Shown here: positions 34,566 through 44,419 of the stretch, in pieces | How positions within the stretch are numbered: the first letter of the stretch is position 1 | How the letters are laid out: each line of letters begins with the position of its first letter | NCBI RefSeq assembly: GCF_014646155.1 | Contig: NZ_BMMX01000002.1 | Coordinates: forward strand, 332,322-396,321 | DNA length: 64,000 bases | Reading direction: 5' to 3' | From: Mangrovihabitans endophyticus | GTDB lineage: Bacteria > Actinomycetota > Actinomycetes > Mycobacteriales > Micromonosporaceae | The notes under the pieces: model-generated | Databases searched by the model: none | Told to the model about the DNA's origin: nothing | Seen by the model: only the letters and a program-made list of their open reading frames with translations | Made by a program: the position numbers and the translations under genes

Positions 34566-37500
34566 TCAGAGGCCTTGGCCGGGCAGTCTGGCGAGATCGT
34601 CCGGCGAGAGCAGTCCGAAGGCGGCGAGGGAGACCTGCTGCGCCACGGCTGGGGTGGTGGCTTTCCGTCCGGTTGCGGCGGGGGAAGCCAGCCAGGCGGC
34701 CAGTGATTCGACCGTGGAATGGGTGAACAGTTCGGTCAACGGGAAGTCGAGACCGTGTTCGCGGGCAAGCCCGACGAGCCGCACCGCGTGCATAGAGTCT
34801 CCGCCCAACGCGAAGAAGTTGTCGGTGACGCCGATCTGATCGAGACCCAGCACGCCCTGCCAGAGGCCCACCAGCCGGCGTTCGATATCCGTGCGCGGCG
34901 GGAGGTGTTCGATGCCGGCGGAACCGTGACGTCCGGGTGCCGGCAGGGAGCGCCGGTCCAGCTTGCCGTTCGGGCCGAGCGGCAGCGCGTCGAGCACCAC
35001 GAAGGCGTTGGGCAGCATGTGCTCGGGCAGTGTCCGGCCGAGCGCCGTGCGCAGAGTCGCCGGATCAGGAGAGCCGCCTTCCACGGCGGTGAGGTAGGCG
35101 ACGATCCGGCGGTCGCCCGGCTCGTCCTCGCGCACCACGACCACGGCGTGCCCGACGTCGGGGTGGCCGGCGAGGGCTGCCTCGATCTCGCCCAGCTCGA
35201 TCCGGAAGCCGCGAACCTTGACCTGGTCATCGATGCGGCCGAGATAGTCCAGCGTGCCGTCGGGCCGCCAGCGGGCCAGATCGCCGGTCCGGTAGAGACG
35301 GCCGCCGTGGACGGCGAACGGGTCGGGGACGAATCTGTCGGCGGTCATTTCCGGTTGGCCGCCGTACGCCCTGGCCAGCTGGACCCCACCGACATGGAGT
35401 TCGCCGGGCACCCCGACCGGAGTGGGTGTCATCTGGCCGTCCAGCACGTAGACCTGGGTGTTGGCGATCGGGGCGCCGATCGGCACGCCGGCTTCGGCCC
35501 AGTCCGGTCGGCTGGACCAGCGGGTCACGTCGACGGAAGTCTCGGTCGGGCCGTACAAATTCTCCAGCTTGGCCGCGAGCATGCCGTGGAACGTGCGTGC
35601 CAGTTCCGCGGGGAGCGCCTCTCCGCTGCACACCACGAGCCGCAACGACGTGCATCGCGCCGCCGGTGCGGCCGACAGGAAGAGCTTCAGCATGGGTGGC
35701 ACGAAGTGGCAGACCGTGACGTGCTCCCTGCGGATGAGCTCCGCCAGGTACTCGGGATCGCGGTGGCCGCCGGGTTCGGCCAGGATCATTCGTGCACCGG
35801 TGATCAGCGGCCAGAAGAGCTCCCACACCGACACATCGAAGCTGGTCGGCGTCTTTTGGAGGACCGCGTCCGCCGTGTCGAGCCGGAAAGCCTCCTGCAT
35901 CCAGAGCAACCGGTTGACGATTCCCCGATGCGGCACCTGAACGCCCTTCGGCCGTCCCGTCGAGCCGGAGGTATATATCATGTACGCTAGGTGCTCCGGG
36001 CCGACCAGCGGATCCGGAGGCTGCTCGGGGCGGCCGGCCGCGGTGTCGGGCCGGACCGCGACGACGGTGACGCCGACCGTGGCGGCCAGTCCGTTCGCCG
36101 GTGTCCCCGGCCGGGTGAGCAGGACTCGGGCTTGCGAGTCGCGAAGCATGAATTCCAGTCGTTCTCGCGGATAGCCTGGGTCCAGGGGCAGATAGGCCCC
36201 GCCTGCCTTGAGAATCGCCAGGAGCGCGACCACCATGTCGACCGACCGCTCCATGTGGATGGCAACCACGACATCCGGGCCGACACCGAGCTCTCGCAGT
36301 TCCCAGGCCAGATGGTTGGCCCGCAGATGCAGGCCGGCCCCGTCGAGCTGGTCGTTGCCGCAGCGCACGGCGACACTGGTGGCACCGCTCCGCGGAGGCT
36401 TCTTCAGGAGTGAGGTCAGCGTCCACTCCGTCGGATACGCGGCGTGCGTGGCGTTCCACTCGTGCACCACCCGGGCGCGCTCGTCCGCGCCGAGCAGGTC
36501 CACGCTGGCGACGCTGGTCAACGGGTCGGCGGTCACGGCGACCAGCATGTTGGTGAAGTGCCCGGCAATCCGGTCGATGGTCGTGGGATCAAAGAGCTCG
36601 GTGTCGTAGTCGAGCCACCCGATGATCTCCGCGCCGGTGTCCGTCATCTTCAGGTTGAGGTCGAACTGGACGTTCGCTTCGGAGATCTCGACCTTTTTGC
36701 TGATCATTCCTGGCGCCTCGAACGTCGCAGGCCGGATGTTTTGCAGGGCGAAGAGCACCTGGACCAGAGGGCTGCGCGATAGGTCGCGGTGGGGCACCAG
36801 CTCGGCGACGAGTCTGCCGAAGGGCACTCGCTGGTGGGCAAAGGCCTGCAGTGCGCTGTCGGTGGTGCGCGTGATCAGATCGGCGAATCGCGGGTCACCG
36901 GTCAGGTCGAGAGGAATCGGTACGGTGTTGAGGAAACAGCCGACCATGTCCTCGAACTCAGCCCGGTCCCGGTTGGCGACCGGGCTTGCGATCAGCAGCC
37001 GTGTCTGGCCGGTGTGACGGGAGAGAACGGCGCCGAATGCCGACAGCAGTGTCATGAATGGGGTGCTGTCCGCGCCCCGCGAGAGCGAACGCACCTTCGC
37101 CGCCAGACTGGACCCGATCACCAGTCGGTGTCGCGCGCCCCGGTGTGCCTGGATCGCGGGCCGCGGGTGGTCCGTGGGCAGGTCCACGACGGTCGGTATG
37201 CCTTCCAGCCGTCGTGACCACCAGGAAAGCAGATCTGCCAGGGGTTGCCCTTCCGCTGCGGCCCGCTGCCACCGCGCCACGTCGGAAAACTGCAGACCGG
37301 CGCCGAGATCGGCCAGTTCGCCGTCCAGTAGTGCCCGGTATGCGTGGGACAGATGGTCCAGCAGCACCGCGAAGGACCAGCCGTCGAAAGCGATGTGATG
37401 GATTGTCAGGACAAACAAGTGTTCCTCGTCGGAGACGCGGATCAGCAATGCTCGCAGGGGCGGGCCGACGGCGAGGTCGAAGGGCCGCCTGGTCTCTCGC

Positions 37501-40500
37501 ATCGCCTCCTGGATCGCGGCGTCGCCGTGGTCACGCGTTTCGGCCCGGCGCAGGGCCACGCGGAGATCCGCAATCACCTGTTGTGCCGGAGCATCCCCGA
37601 CCCGCACGAATCGGCTCCGCAGCACCGCATGTCGGCGCACCACGGCCTCCAACGCCTTCTGCAGGGCGTTCGGATCCAGCCGACCGCACAGGCGCAAGAC
37701 CAGGGGCATGTTGTACGCGGCGTCGCCCGGCCGAAGCTGGTCCTCCAGCCACAGTTGTTCCTGCATCCAGGACAACGGTGCCGACTCGAACCGGTTCGTC
37801 CGCGGGACCGGCTTATCGGGTGCTGAGGCGGCCGTCCGCTCGATCAGCCTGGCGAGGGCACCCACGGTGGGATGGTCGAACAACTCGCGCAGCGAGAGGT
37901 GGACCTGCAGCGACCGGCGGATGCGTACCAGGACCTGGTTCAGCAGCAGGGAATGCCCGCCGAGGGCGAAGAAGTTGTCCCGGGAACCGATGCGCTTGCG
38001 GCCCAGCACCTCTTGCCACACAGCCGCCAGCGTCTCCTCGATGCCGGCTGCCGGCGCGCGGTAGTCCTCGGGGTCGGTCGCGGATTCCTGGCGGCCCCGT
38101 TCGCGGAGGGCCTTCCGGTCGATCTTCTGGTTGACGGTCAGTGGAAACGCATCCAGGATCACGTAGGCGGCGGGAATCTTGTAGTCGGCCACTTGCTCGG
38201 CGAGAGCCGCCCGCAGCCGGTTGAGCTTGAAGCGATCTCCTCCAGTCACCAGATAGCACACCAGTCGGTGGCCTCCCAGCGCCTGGGTTTGCGCCATGAC
38301 CGCGACCTGTTTGACGCCCGGATGCCTGGCCACGGCGGCCTCGATCTCCGCCGGCTCGACCCGGAAACCACGCACCTTCACCTGACGATCGGCGCGGCCG
38401 AGACAGTCCAGCAGACCGTCCGGCCGCAGCCGGGCGAGGTCACCCGTGCGGTAGATCCGGTCCGTGCCCCGGACGGAGAAGGGATCTGCGGTGAAGCCGC
38501 CCTGGTCTGCCGGATCCGCATACCGCGCCAGGTGCGGACTGCGCACGACCAGCTCGCCGATTTCGCCGATCGCCGCCGGACGATCTCCGGCCAGAACCAA
38601 CAACTGAACCTCGTCGACACCAGCACCGAGCGGCACCGGGCCGACGCCGGTTCGGACCGTCTCGCCACTACGCCGCGCTACGTGCACGGAGATGGCCTGG
38701 GGTGTCTCCGTCGTGCCGTACATGTTCAGCAGGTCGGCCCCGGGGGCGAGCGCCGCCCAGTCTCGCACGGTCCGCCACACAAGCGTGTCACCGCCGAAGC
38801 CGACCAGCCTCAAGGTGGGCCACTGCGAAATGCCGGCGGTCACGGCGACATCGGCGAGCGTATCGGCGAGCGCCGGTGTCAGATGAGTGATGGTGATTTC
38901 CTGGCGGCGCAGCCACTCGGTCAGGGCCGCAGCGTCGCGGACATCAGCCTCGGGGAAGACGGCCGTGGCTCCGGCCCAGATCGGCGCGAGCACATCGCGC
39001 AGGAATGGGTCATGGCCGAGTCCTGACAGCACCGCGAAACGGTCGCCGGGGCCTATCGTAAAGGTGCGGGTGTACCAGTCGAGGAAGTGGACGACGGGGC
39101 CGTGGGTGCCGAGGATCTGCCGGGGCGACCCCGTGCTGCCGGAGGTGAAGCCGACGTACATGAGGTCCGACGCCGACCAGAGGCCGTGGCCGTTCAGTGG
39201 TGGACCGTCGTCCTCCATCGTGACCACTGGGCCGGTCATCGTCAGTCCGGTCAGCCGGCCGGGCACCGGCTCGATCCATGCCTTCGGCCGCACCTGATCG
39301 GCGCGTGCGGCCAGTTCGGCCGCGGGCAGGCCGGTGTCGAAGACAGCGAACGCCGCACCGGCACGCGATGTCGCGAGTATGGCGACCACGGTGGAGGGGT
39401 CACGAACACCCTGGACCGCCACCACGTCGTCGGCGCCAACGCCCAGGTCGGCGAGTCGGCGCGCCAAGCGCTCAACATGTTCCGCCAGCTCACGATAGGT
39501 CCATCTGCCGGACCGGCCGGCCAGCGCAGTACGGTCCGGGTGATCCTTCGCGTGCTGGCGAAGTCGTTCCAGCACGGAGCACGGAGCGGTGGCGGTGAGT
39601 TCGATCAGGGGGTTGGGAGTGAGGGAGACAGCCCGCCCGGTAGCCAGATCGAATTGCGCGACACGCCGATCAGCGGTCACCACCGCCTGACGAAGCACCG
39701 CCGCGACCTGCTCCAGGAGGTCGTCGATCCGGTCCGCCGCGTACCGGCTCGCGTCGTAGACAGCTTCCAGGACCAACCGGGTGTCCTGCGTCGACACGTA
39801 GAGCGTCACATCGAACTTGCTATCCGTTTCGGGCATCGGCAAATGCTGCGTCGTGCAGCCGTGCAGTTTGAGCTCGGCGACCGGCGGGAGCACATTGAAG
39901 AAAACCTGAAAGAGCGGGTTCCGGACCAGGCGGCGCTCCGGTGCCTGGTCTTTGACCAGCGATTGGAAGGGCAGTCGCTGGTGTGCGAAGGCGTCGAGCG
40001 CGCTGCTGCGGACCCGGCCGAGCAGCGTAGCGAAGGACGGGTCGCCGTGAAGGTCGAGCCGCAGGGCAAGCGTGTTGAGATAGCAGCCCACTGCTTGTTG
40101 ATCCGCGACGCGGCGGGTCGACACCGGGGTTCCGACCAGAAAGGACCGCTGGCCGCTCTGACGCGACAGAACCACGCCGAACGCCGACAACAACGTCATG
40201 AAGGCAGTGGCCTCGTGCTGTCGGCCCAGGTCGCGTATGTCAGCGCTGAGTTGCGGATCGAGGAGCATTCGCCGCTGCCCGCTGGGGTTTCCCGGCTCCC
40301 CCGCCCCCTGCTGATCGGTCGGCAGTTCCAACACGCTCGACGCGTCGGCAAGGTAGCCGCGCCACCAGTCCAGCAGTCCGTCGAGGGCCTCCGGCCTGAG
40401 TTCCTCCCGCTCCGCGTCAACGACATCGCCGAACTGCCGTGTTGGTTCACTCATCGTCGGTGCGGCGCCGGAGACCGCGGCGTGGTACACCGTGGAGAGC

Positions 40501-40988
40501 TCGGTCAGAAAGGGGCCGAAAGACGACGCGTCGAAACACAGGTGGTGCACCGTGACCACCAGCAGGTGTTCCCGGTCACCGGTACGGAGGACGGCCACCC
40601 GCAGCAGAGGTCCTCGGCGAAGGTCGAACGGCAGCCGGATTTCACGTCGACAGGCACGGTCGCCGGCCGCTTCCGGGTCCGGCGACGTCCGCAGATCCTG
40701 TTCGGTCACCGGCACTCGCGTCTCGGGCCGCACCACCTGCCGGGGCATCCCGTCGAGGTCGGTGAAGACGGTGCGCAGCGCATCGTGCCGGGCGACCACC
40801 GTGTCCACTGCGTGCTGCAGGGCGCCGGGGTCGAGCGGTCCGGACACACGCACCACCATCGGCACGTGATACGCGTCGTGGTCGGGGCGGAGTTGTTCCT
40901 CGAACCAGATCCGCTCCTGAGTGAAGGACAGCGGGAGCGGCCCGGCGGCGGCGGTGCCCCCGACTGCGGCCACGTTCGTACCGGTCAT
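34566..40988 (-). CDS. Two-module NRPS C-A-T-C-A-T
   Basis: Predicted 2140 aa from ATG 40988 (GGAAGG site, coupled to the carrier-protein stop). C1 has HHLCFDA (about 149), with Ala instead of Gly at the end of the motif. A1 is odd: FTSGSTGSPRQ at A3, GHDPFLRDVL and NMYGTTETPQA give pocket D-P-R-H-G-G-M-Q-A-K, like the aminoadipate reductase Lys2 (DPRHFVMRAK). T1 has LGGHSL (about 1009). C2 has HHIAFDG (about 1199). A2 has YTSGSTGRPKG (about 1673) and pocket D-V-W-H-V-S-L-V-D-K, a good Ser code. T2 has LGGDSM (about 2062). No epimerase domain. Predicted to add an aminoadipate-like residue, then Ser. Confidence 0.9.
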   Translation of the reverse strand: MTGTNVAAVGGTAAAGPLPLSFTQERIWFEEQLRPDHDAYHVPMVVRVSGPLDPGALQHAVDTVVARHDALRTVFTDLDGMPRQVVRPETRVPVTEQDLRTSPDPEAAGDRACRREIRLPFDLRRGPLLRVAVLRTGDREHLLVVTVHHLCFDASSFGPFLTELSTVYHAAVSGAAPTMSEPTRQFGDVVDAEREELRPEALDGLLDWWRGYLADASSVLELPTDQQGAGEPGNPSGQRRMLLDPQLSADIRDLGRQHEATAFMTLLSAFGVVLSRQSGQRSFLVGTPVSTRRVADQQAVGCYLNTLALRLDLHGDPSFATLLGRVRSSALDAFAHQRLPFQSLVKDQAPERRLVRNPLFQVFFNVLPPVAELKLHGCTTQHLPMPETDSKFDVTLYVSTQDTRLVLEAVYDASRYAADRIDDLLEQVAAVLRQAVVTADRRVAQFDLATGRAVSLTPNPLIELTATAPCSVLERLRQHAKDHPDRTALAGRSGRWTYRELAEHVERLARRLADLGVGADDVVAVQGVRDPSTVVAILATSRAGAAFAVFDTGLPAAELAARADQVRPKAWIEPVPGRLTGLTMTGPVVTMEDDGPPLNGHGLWSASDLMYVGFTSGSTGSPRQILGTHGPVVHFLDWYTRTFTIGPGDRFAVLSGLGHDPFLRDVLAPIWAGATAVFPEADVRDAAALTEWLRRQEITITHLTPALADTLADVAVTAGISQWPTLRLVGFGGDTLVWRTVRDWAALAPGADLLNMYGTTETPQAISVHVARRSGETVRTGVGPVPLGAGVDEVQLLVLAGDRPAAIGEIGELVVRSPHLARYADPADQGGFTADPFSVRGTDRIYRTGDLARLRPDGLLDCLGRADRQVKVRGFRVEPAEIEAAVARHPGVKQVAVMAQTQALGGHRLVCYLVTGGDRFKLNRLRAALAEQVADYKIPAAYVILDAFPLTVNQKIDRKALRERGRQESATDPEDYRAPAAGIEETLAAVWQEVLGRKRIGSRDNFFALGGHSLLLNQVLVRIRRSLQVHLSLRELFDHPTVGALARLIERTAASAPDKPVPRTNRFESAPLSWMQEQLWLEDQLRPGDAAYNMPLVLRLCGRLDPNALQKALEAVVRRHAVLRSRFVRVGDAPAQQVIADLRVALRRAETRDHGDAAIQEAMRETRRPFDLAVGPPLRALLIRVSDEEHLFVLTIHHIAFDGWSFAVLLDHLSHAYRALLDGELADLGAGLQFSDVARWQRAAAEGQPLADLLSWWSRRLEGIPTVVDLPTDHPRPAIQAHRGARHRLVIGSSLAAKVRSLSRGADSTPFMTLLSAFGAVLSRHTGQTRLLIASPVANRDRAEFEDMVGCFLNTVPIPLDLTGDPRFADLITRTTDSALQAFAHQRVPFGRLVAELVPHRDLSRSPLVQVLFALQNIRPATFEAPGMISKKVEISEANVQFDLNLKMTDTGAEIIGWLDYDTELFDPTTIDRIAGHFTNMLVAVTADPLTSVASVDLLGADERARVVHEWNATHAAYPTEWTLTSLLKKPPRSGATSVAVRCGNDQLDGAGLHLRANHLAWELRELGVGPDVVVAIHMERSVDMVVALLAILKAGGAYLPLDPGYPRERLEFMLRDSQARVLLTRPGTPANGLAATVGVTVVAVRPDTAAGRPEQPPDPLVGPEHLAYMIYTSGSTGRPKGVQVPHRGIVNRLLWMQEAFRLDTADAVLQKTPTSFDVSVWELFWPLITGARMILAEPGGHRDPEYLAELIRREHVTVCHFVPPMLKLFLSAAPAARCTSLRLVVCSGEALPAELARTFHGMLAAKLENLYGPTETSVDVTRWSSRPDWAEAGVPIGAPIANTQVYVLDGQMTPTPVGVPGELHVGGVQLARAYGGQPEMTADRFVPDPFAVHGGRLYRTGDLARWRPDGTLDYLGRIDDQVKVRGFRIELGEIEAALAGHPDVGHAVVVVREDEPGDRRIVAYLTAVEGGSPDPATLRTALGRTLPEHMLPNAFVVLDALPLGPNGKLDRRSLPAPGRHGSAGIEHLPPRTDIERRLVGLWQGVLGLDQIGVTDNFFALGGDSMHAVRLVGLAREHGLDFPLTELFTHSTVESLAAWLASPAATGRKATTPAVAQQVSLAAFGLLSPDDLARLPGQGL

Positions 40989-41260
40989 GCGGTCCTTCCC
41001 GGGTTCACGAGTGCGGTGGTCAGCGTTCGGGAAAGCCCGCCGGGCGTGGAGTTCAGGACGGTCACCAGGTCCAGCTCCACCTTCCATTGCTCGTAGATCC
41101 GGGCGATGAGCACCACGGCGTGGAACGAGTCGCCGCCGTGGCCGATGAATGTTCCGTCGTCCGGGACGTCGACGCCGAGCAACTCCGAGATCATGGCGCG
41201 GACCTCTGCGAGATCGACTTGATCGACTGGCTTGCACGCAGGATCCGGAAGGACATCCAT
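40985..41260 (-). CDS. Free-standing peptidyl carrier protein
   Basis: Predicted 91 aa from ATG 41260 with GGAG at a good distance. VRAMISELLGVDVPDDGTFI then GHGGDSFHAVVL shows the phosphopantetheine attachment Ser in GGDS. First gene of the NRPS operon; its stop overlaps the NRPS start. With no A domain of its own it must be loaded in trans, most simply by the stand-alone A enzyme at the end of the operon, and would feed the first C domain. Confidence 0.85.
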   Translation of the reverse strand: MDVLPDPACKPVDQVDLAEVRAMISELLGVDVPDDGTFIGHGGDSFHAVVLIARIYEQWKVELDLVTVLNSTPGGLSRTLTTALVNPGRTA

Positions 41261-41520
41261 GAACCAGCTCCAGGGGATGAGTGTCGACTGTGGAGTCATT
41301 TGCACCGCGCGTCGCGGCAGGCAGGACGCCCGTCGGCGGGATTGACAATCCCGGATCGGACGCCACAAACTCACACTGTACAGATTGCGGCGCGGAGTTC
41401 AACGCCTCGACGCCATCAACCTTCGTCAACGGCGCCAGTGGCCACGCCTCGCGATCGGTGCGGCGCCAGAGCCGAACGCGACCGTTCCGAGCACTGCCTA
41501 ACCGGGAAGTGAGCCCCGCC
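41261..41520. promoter_or_regulatory. Divergent promoter region of the NRPS operon and DUF2306 gene
   Basis: The 260 bases between the two divergent starts must hold both promoters. TTGACA at 41342-41347 (plus strand) is a good -35, but I find no matching -10 at proper spacing. CTGTACAG at 41376-41383 is a perfect 8-bp palindrome that might bind a regulator such as the nearby TetR protein. Confidence 0.35.
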
Positions 41521-42276
41521 ATGACCGTTGCCACGTCGAACCCGCCGGCCACTGCCACACGACGCCGCAGGAGCGGCCGCGTCAGATGGACCGCGGTTAC
41601 TCTGTTGTCGGTCGCCATCACCGGCTACTTCGTCGGGCAGTACGCGACCGGCAGCCTGGCCGCCCTGGGCGAGCAAGGGGTCGGTTTGGCCGCCACCTAC
41701 GCCGACCGGCCGGTGCCGGTGCAGGCCGCCTTCTACGCCCACATCACGTTCGCCGGATTGGCGCTGGTCGCAGGTCCCTTCCAGTTCGCCACGATGATCC
41801 GCCGCCGGTGGCCGGTGGTGCACCGCTGGATCGGCCGGACCTATCTGGCGTCGATCGCACTGGGCGCACCGGCGGCGCTGGTGATGTCCTTCTTCAGCTC
41901 GGCGGCCGTCGCAGGCTTCTTCGGGTTCGGCACCCTCGCACTGCTGTGGGCATGGACCTCGTACCGGGGCTATCGTGCGATCCGCAACGGCGACATCGCC
42001 AGTCACCAGGCCTGGATGATCCGCAGTTTCGCGCTCACCTTCGCGGCACCCACACTGCGGCTCTGGCTGGGCGTCCTCATGGGTGCCCAGCTCAGCCTCC
42101 ACCTCGCCCCGGCTGCCGACGCCTTCACCAACGCGTACGCGGTGGTGCCGTTCCTGTGCTGGTTGCCGAACATCGTGGTCGCGGAGATGATGATCCGCCG
42201 CCGCGACCTGCCCGGTCTGCGATTCTCGTCGTCACCGGCGGCCCGCTCGGCCGCAGCCGGCGCAGCGGGCATCTGA
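41521..42276 (+). CDS. DUF2306 integral membrane protein
   Basis: Predicted 251 aa from ATG 41521. After a basic N-terminus there are about six to seven hydrophobic helices. Conserved pieces include HITFAGLALVAGPFQF, HRWIGRTYLASIALG and SHQAWMIRSFALTFAAPTLR, which characterise DUF2306 with its His residues that may bind haem or metal. Function unknown. Divergent from the NRPS operon and upstream of a TetR gene that may control it. Confidence 0.8.
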   Translation: MTVATSNPPATATRRRRSGRVRWTAVTLLSVAITGYFVGQYATGSLAALGEQGVGLAATYADRPVPVQAAFYAHITFAGLALVAGPFQFATMIRRRWPVVHRWIGRTYLASIALGAPAALVMSFFSSAAVAGFFGFGTLALLWAWTSYRGYRAIRNGDIASHQAWMIRSFALTFAAPTLRLWLGVLMGAQLSLHLAPAADAFTNAYAVVPFLCWLPNIVVAEMMIRRRDLPGLRFSSSPAARSAAAGAAGI

Positions 42277-42384
42277 CGATCCTCTGCACGCTGATGTCCG
42301 CGGGCAATCCGCGCCGTCGCCGGCCGGCGTCGCGCCGCAACATGCTGCGGGCGCAGCGGATCAGCGCCGTGCCAGGATGTGCAC

Positions 42385-43062
42385 ATGGCCGGACGGAGGA
42401 CGCTCAGACGCTCGAACTACCACCATGGCGACCTGCGCGCGGCGCTCATCGCGGCGGGGATCGTCCGAGCCCGAGCCGGCGGCCCGCAGGCGATCGTCCT
42501 GCGGGAGGTGACGCGGATCGTCGGGGTCGCGCCCAACTCCGCGTACGCCCACTTCGCCACATTGGCCGAGTTGAAGTGGGCAGTCGCCGATGAGGCACTC
42601 CGTGAGATGGCCGCAGCCATGGCAGCCCATCTGGACACGGTAGCCTCCGACGAGCCGAGCGACCCGGTCGCGGGAGCGCAGACCCATCTGCGGGAGGTCG
42701 GTCGCGCCTACGTGTACTACGCCATCGCCGAGCCGGGCCTCTTCCGCACCGCCATGGGAGGCAAGCCCTCGGCGACGCCTCTTCCCGGAGAGCCCGGCAA
42801 CGGCCCGGAGGACGACGGCCGGCTCGTGCCTGACGCGTTGCTGCTGCGCAGCCTCGCCCGGCTCACCGACGTCGGTTACCTCGACCCGACCGACCAGGCG
42901 CAGGCGGTGGTTGCCTGTTGGGCCATCGTGCACGGCCTTGCCCTGATGCTGCTCGACCTGCTCCCACCGATGTCCGCCGACGAGCAGAACGAAAAAATCG
43001 ACGCCGCCCTCGACGTCCTGGTCACCGGCCTCGCCTCGCCCCTCAACAGACGCGGTCGGTGA
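42385..43062 (+). CDS. TetR-family regulator
   Basis: Predicted 225 aa from ATG 42385 (AGGA at 42374-42377); GTG 42379 is an alternative. NYHHGDLRAALIAAGIVRAR then REVTRIVGVAPNSAYAHFAT is the TetR helix-turn-helix. The C-terminal half (AYVYYAIAEPGLFRTAMG, WAIVHGLALMLLD) is the TetR_C ligand-binding form with the WAxxHG pattern. Likely a local repressor, perhaps of the DUF2306 gene or the NRPS operon. Confidence 0.88.
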   Translation: MAGRRTLRRSNYHHGDLRAALIAAGIVRARAGGPQAIVLREVTRIVGVAPNSAYAHFATLAELKWAVADEALREMAAAMAAHLDTVASDEPSDPVAGAQTHLREVGRAYVYYAIAEPGLFRTAMGGKPSATPLPGEPGNGPEDDGRLVPDALLLRSLARLTDVGYLDPTDQAQAVVACWAIVHGLALMLLDLLPPMSADEQNEKIDAALDVLVTGLASPLNRRGR

Positions 43063-43157
43063 GCAAGGCCGGCTCGGGTGCCGCCGACGTTTTCGTCGAG
43101 TCACCCACCGGTCAGTTCCTCGCCGGCGGTGTCCTGGGCACCGACGTCACGAGCGTG

Positions 43158-44201
43158 TCAACGCCCACGGAGGGGCACCGCCGCGGCGGGAGTCCAGCCA
43201 ATGGCCGGGGCGATGTGCTTCGTGATCGCCTCAAGGATGCGGGCGTTGTAGGCGACGCCCAACTGGTTGGGCACCGTGAAGAGGACCGTGTCGGCCGCGC
43301 GTACCGCCTCGTCGCGGGCCAGTTCCTCGGCGATCTGATCAGGCTCTCCGGCGTACGTTCGGCCGAACCGCGACCGGACCCCTTCGAGCAGGCCGATCTG
43401 GTCCTCCTGCGCGCTGTCGCCGAAATAGAGGCGGTCGATGTCCTCGGTGATCGGTAGCACGCTGCGGGAGACCGACACCAGCGGTTCGCGGTCGTGGCCG
43501 TGGTCTCGCCACGCCTTACGGAACGACTCGATCTGCTCGGCCTGCAATTGGTCGAACGGTACGCCGGTGTCCTCGCTGAGCAGCGTCGAGCTTTGCAGGT
43601 TGACGCCGATGCCCGCCGCCCACTGAGCCGTGGCCCGGGTGCCCGCGCCCCACCAGATCCGGTCGCGCAGGCCGGGCGACTGCGGCTGGATGGCCAGTCC
43701 GCCGCTGATGCCTGTGCGTGCTGGGTCGGTGCGGGCGACGGCCGCACCATCGATCGCGGCCAGGAACAGCTCGGTTTTGGTTCGGGCCGCGTCGGCGGCC
43801 GTCTCGCCCTCGGCCGGCACATAGCCGAACGCCTCGGCACCGCGCAGTACGGTCTCCGGCGATCCCCGGCTGACGCCGAGCTGCAGCCGGCCGCCGCTGA
43901 TGAGATCGGCCGCCGCCGCTTCCTCGGCCATATAGAGCGGGTTCTCGTAGCGCATGTCGATCACGCCGGTACCGATCTCGATCCGCGAGGTGCGGGCTCC
44001 GATCGCCGACAGCAGCGGGAACGGCGACGCGAGCTGGCGTTCGAAATGGTGCACGCGCACGAACGCGCCGTCCACGCCCAGCTCTTCGGCGGCCTCAGCC
44101 AGCTCGATCGTCTGCAATAGGGCATCGGCCGCACTGCGTGTCTGTGAGGCGTTGACGTTGCGCCAGTGCCCGAACGAGAGGAACCCGATCTTCTTCTTCA
44201 C
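43158..44201 (-). CDS. Luciferase-like flavin-dependent oxidoreductase
   Basis: Predicted 347 aa from GTG 44201 (VKKKIGFLSFGHWRN). LAEAAEELGVDGAFVRVHHF, TSRIEIGTGVIDMRYENPLY and DLISGGRLQLGVSRGSPE are typical of the bacterial-luciferase-like (LLM) family, which uses reduced FMN or F420. Longer upstream frame sequence is not protein-like. Convergent with the TetR gene. A role in tailoring the NRPS product is possible but not supported by co-orientation. Confidence 0.88.
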   Translation of the reverse strand: MKKKIGFLSFGHWRNVNASQTRSAADALLQTIELAEAAEELGVDGAFVRVHHFERQLASPFPLLSAIGARTSRIEIGTGVIDMRYENPLYMAEEAAAADLISGGRLQLGVSRGSPETVLRGAEAFGYVPAEGETAADAARTKTELFLAAIDGAAVARTDPARTGISGGLAIQPQSPGLRDRIWWGAGTRATAQWAAGIGVNLQSSTLLSEDTGVPFDQLQAEQIESFRKAWRDHGHDREPLVSVSRSVLPITEDIDRLYFGDSAQEDQIGLLEGVRSRFGRTYAGEPDQIAEELARDEAVRAADTVLFTVPNQLGVAYNARILEAITKHIAPAIGWTPAAAVPLRGR

Positions 44202-44419
44202 GCCCAGCTCAACCGTCGTCCGCCACCGTGGATTCCCGTACGGCGTGGCCGGACGGATTGATTCTTGCCGAGTACCAGCAACGCGACGGCTATGTCGAAG
44301 CTCCAGCCCGTCTATGGCCCGGGAGCCGGATTTCATAGCGGATCCACAGGATATTGATCGCCGTCTCATAGATCTTCTTCTTATCGTCGCCCGGCAGAGA
44401 TACCGATCGAAGGAGTCAA

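Noticed and set aside
39087..41096. 669-codon plus-strand frame
   Set aside because: Antisense to the first C-A module of the NRPS; composition is Arg/Gly/His-rich.
34566..41621. Treating the NRPS frame as starting at 41621
   Set aside because: The extra 211 codons overlap the carrier protein gene and the divergent promoter and are not protein-like; ATG 40988 has a GGAAGG site and ATGA coupling.
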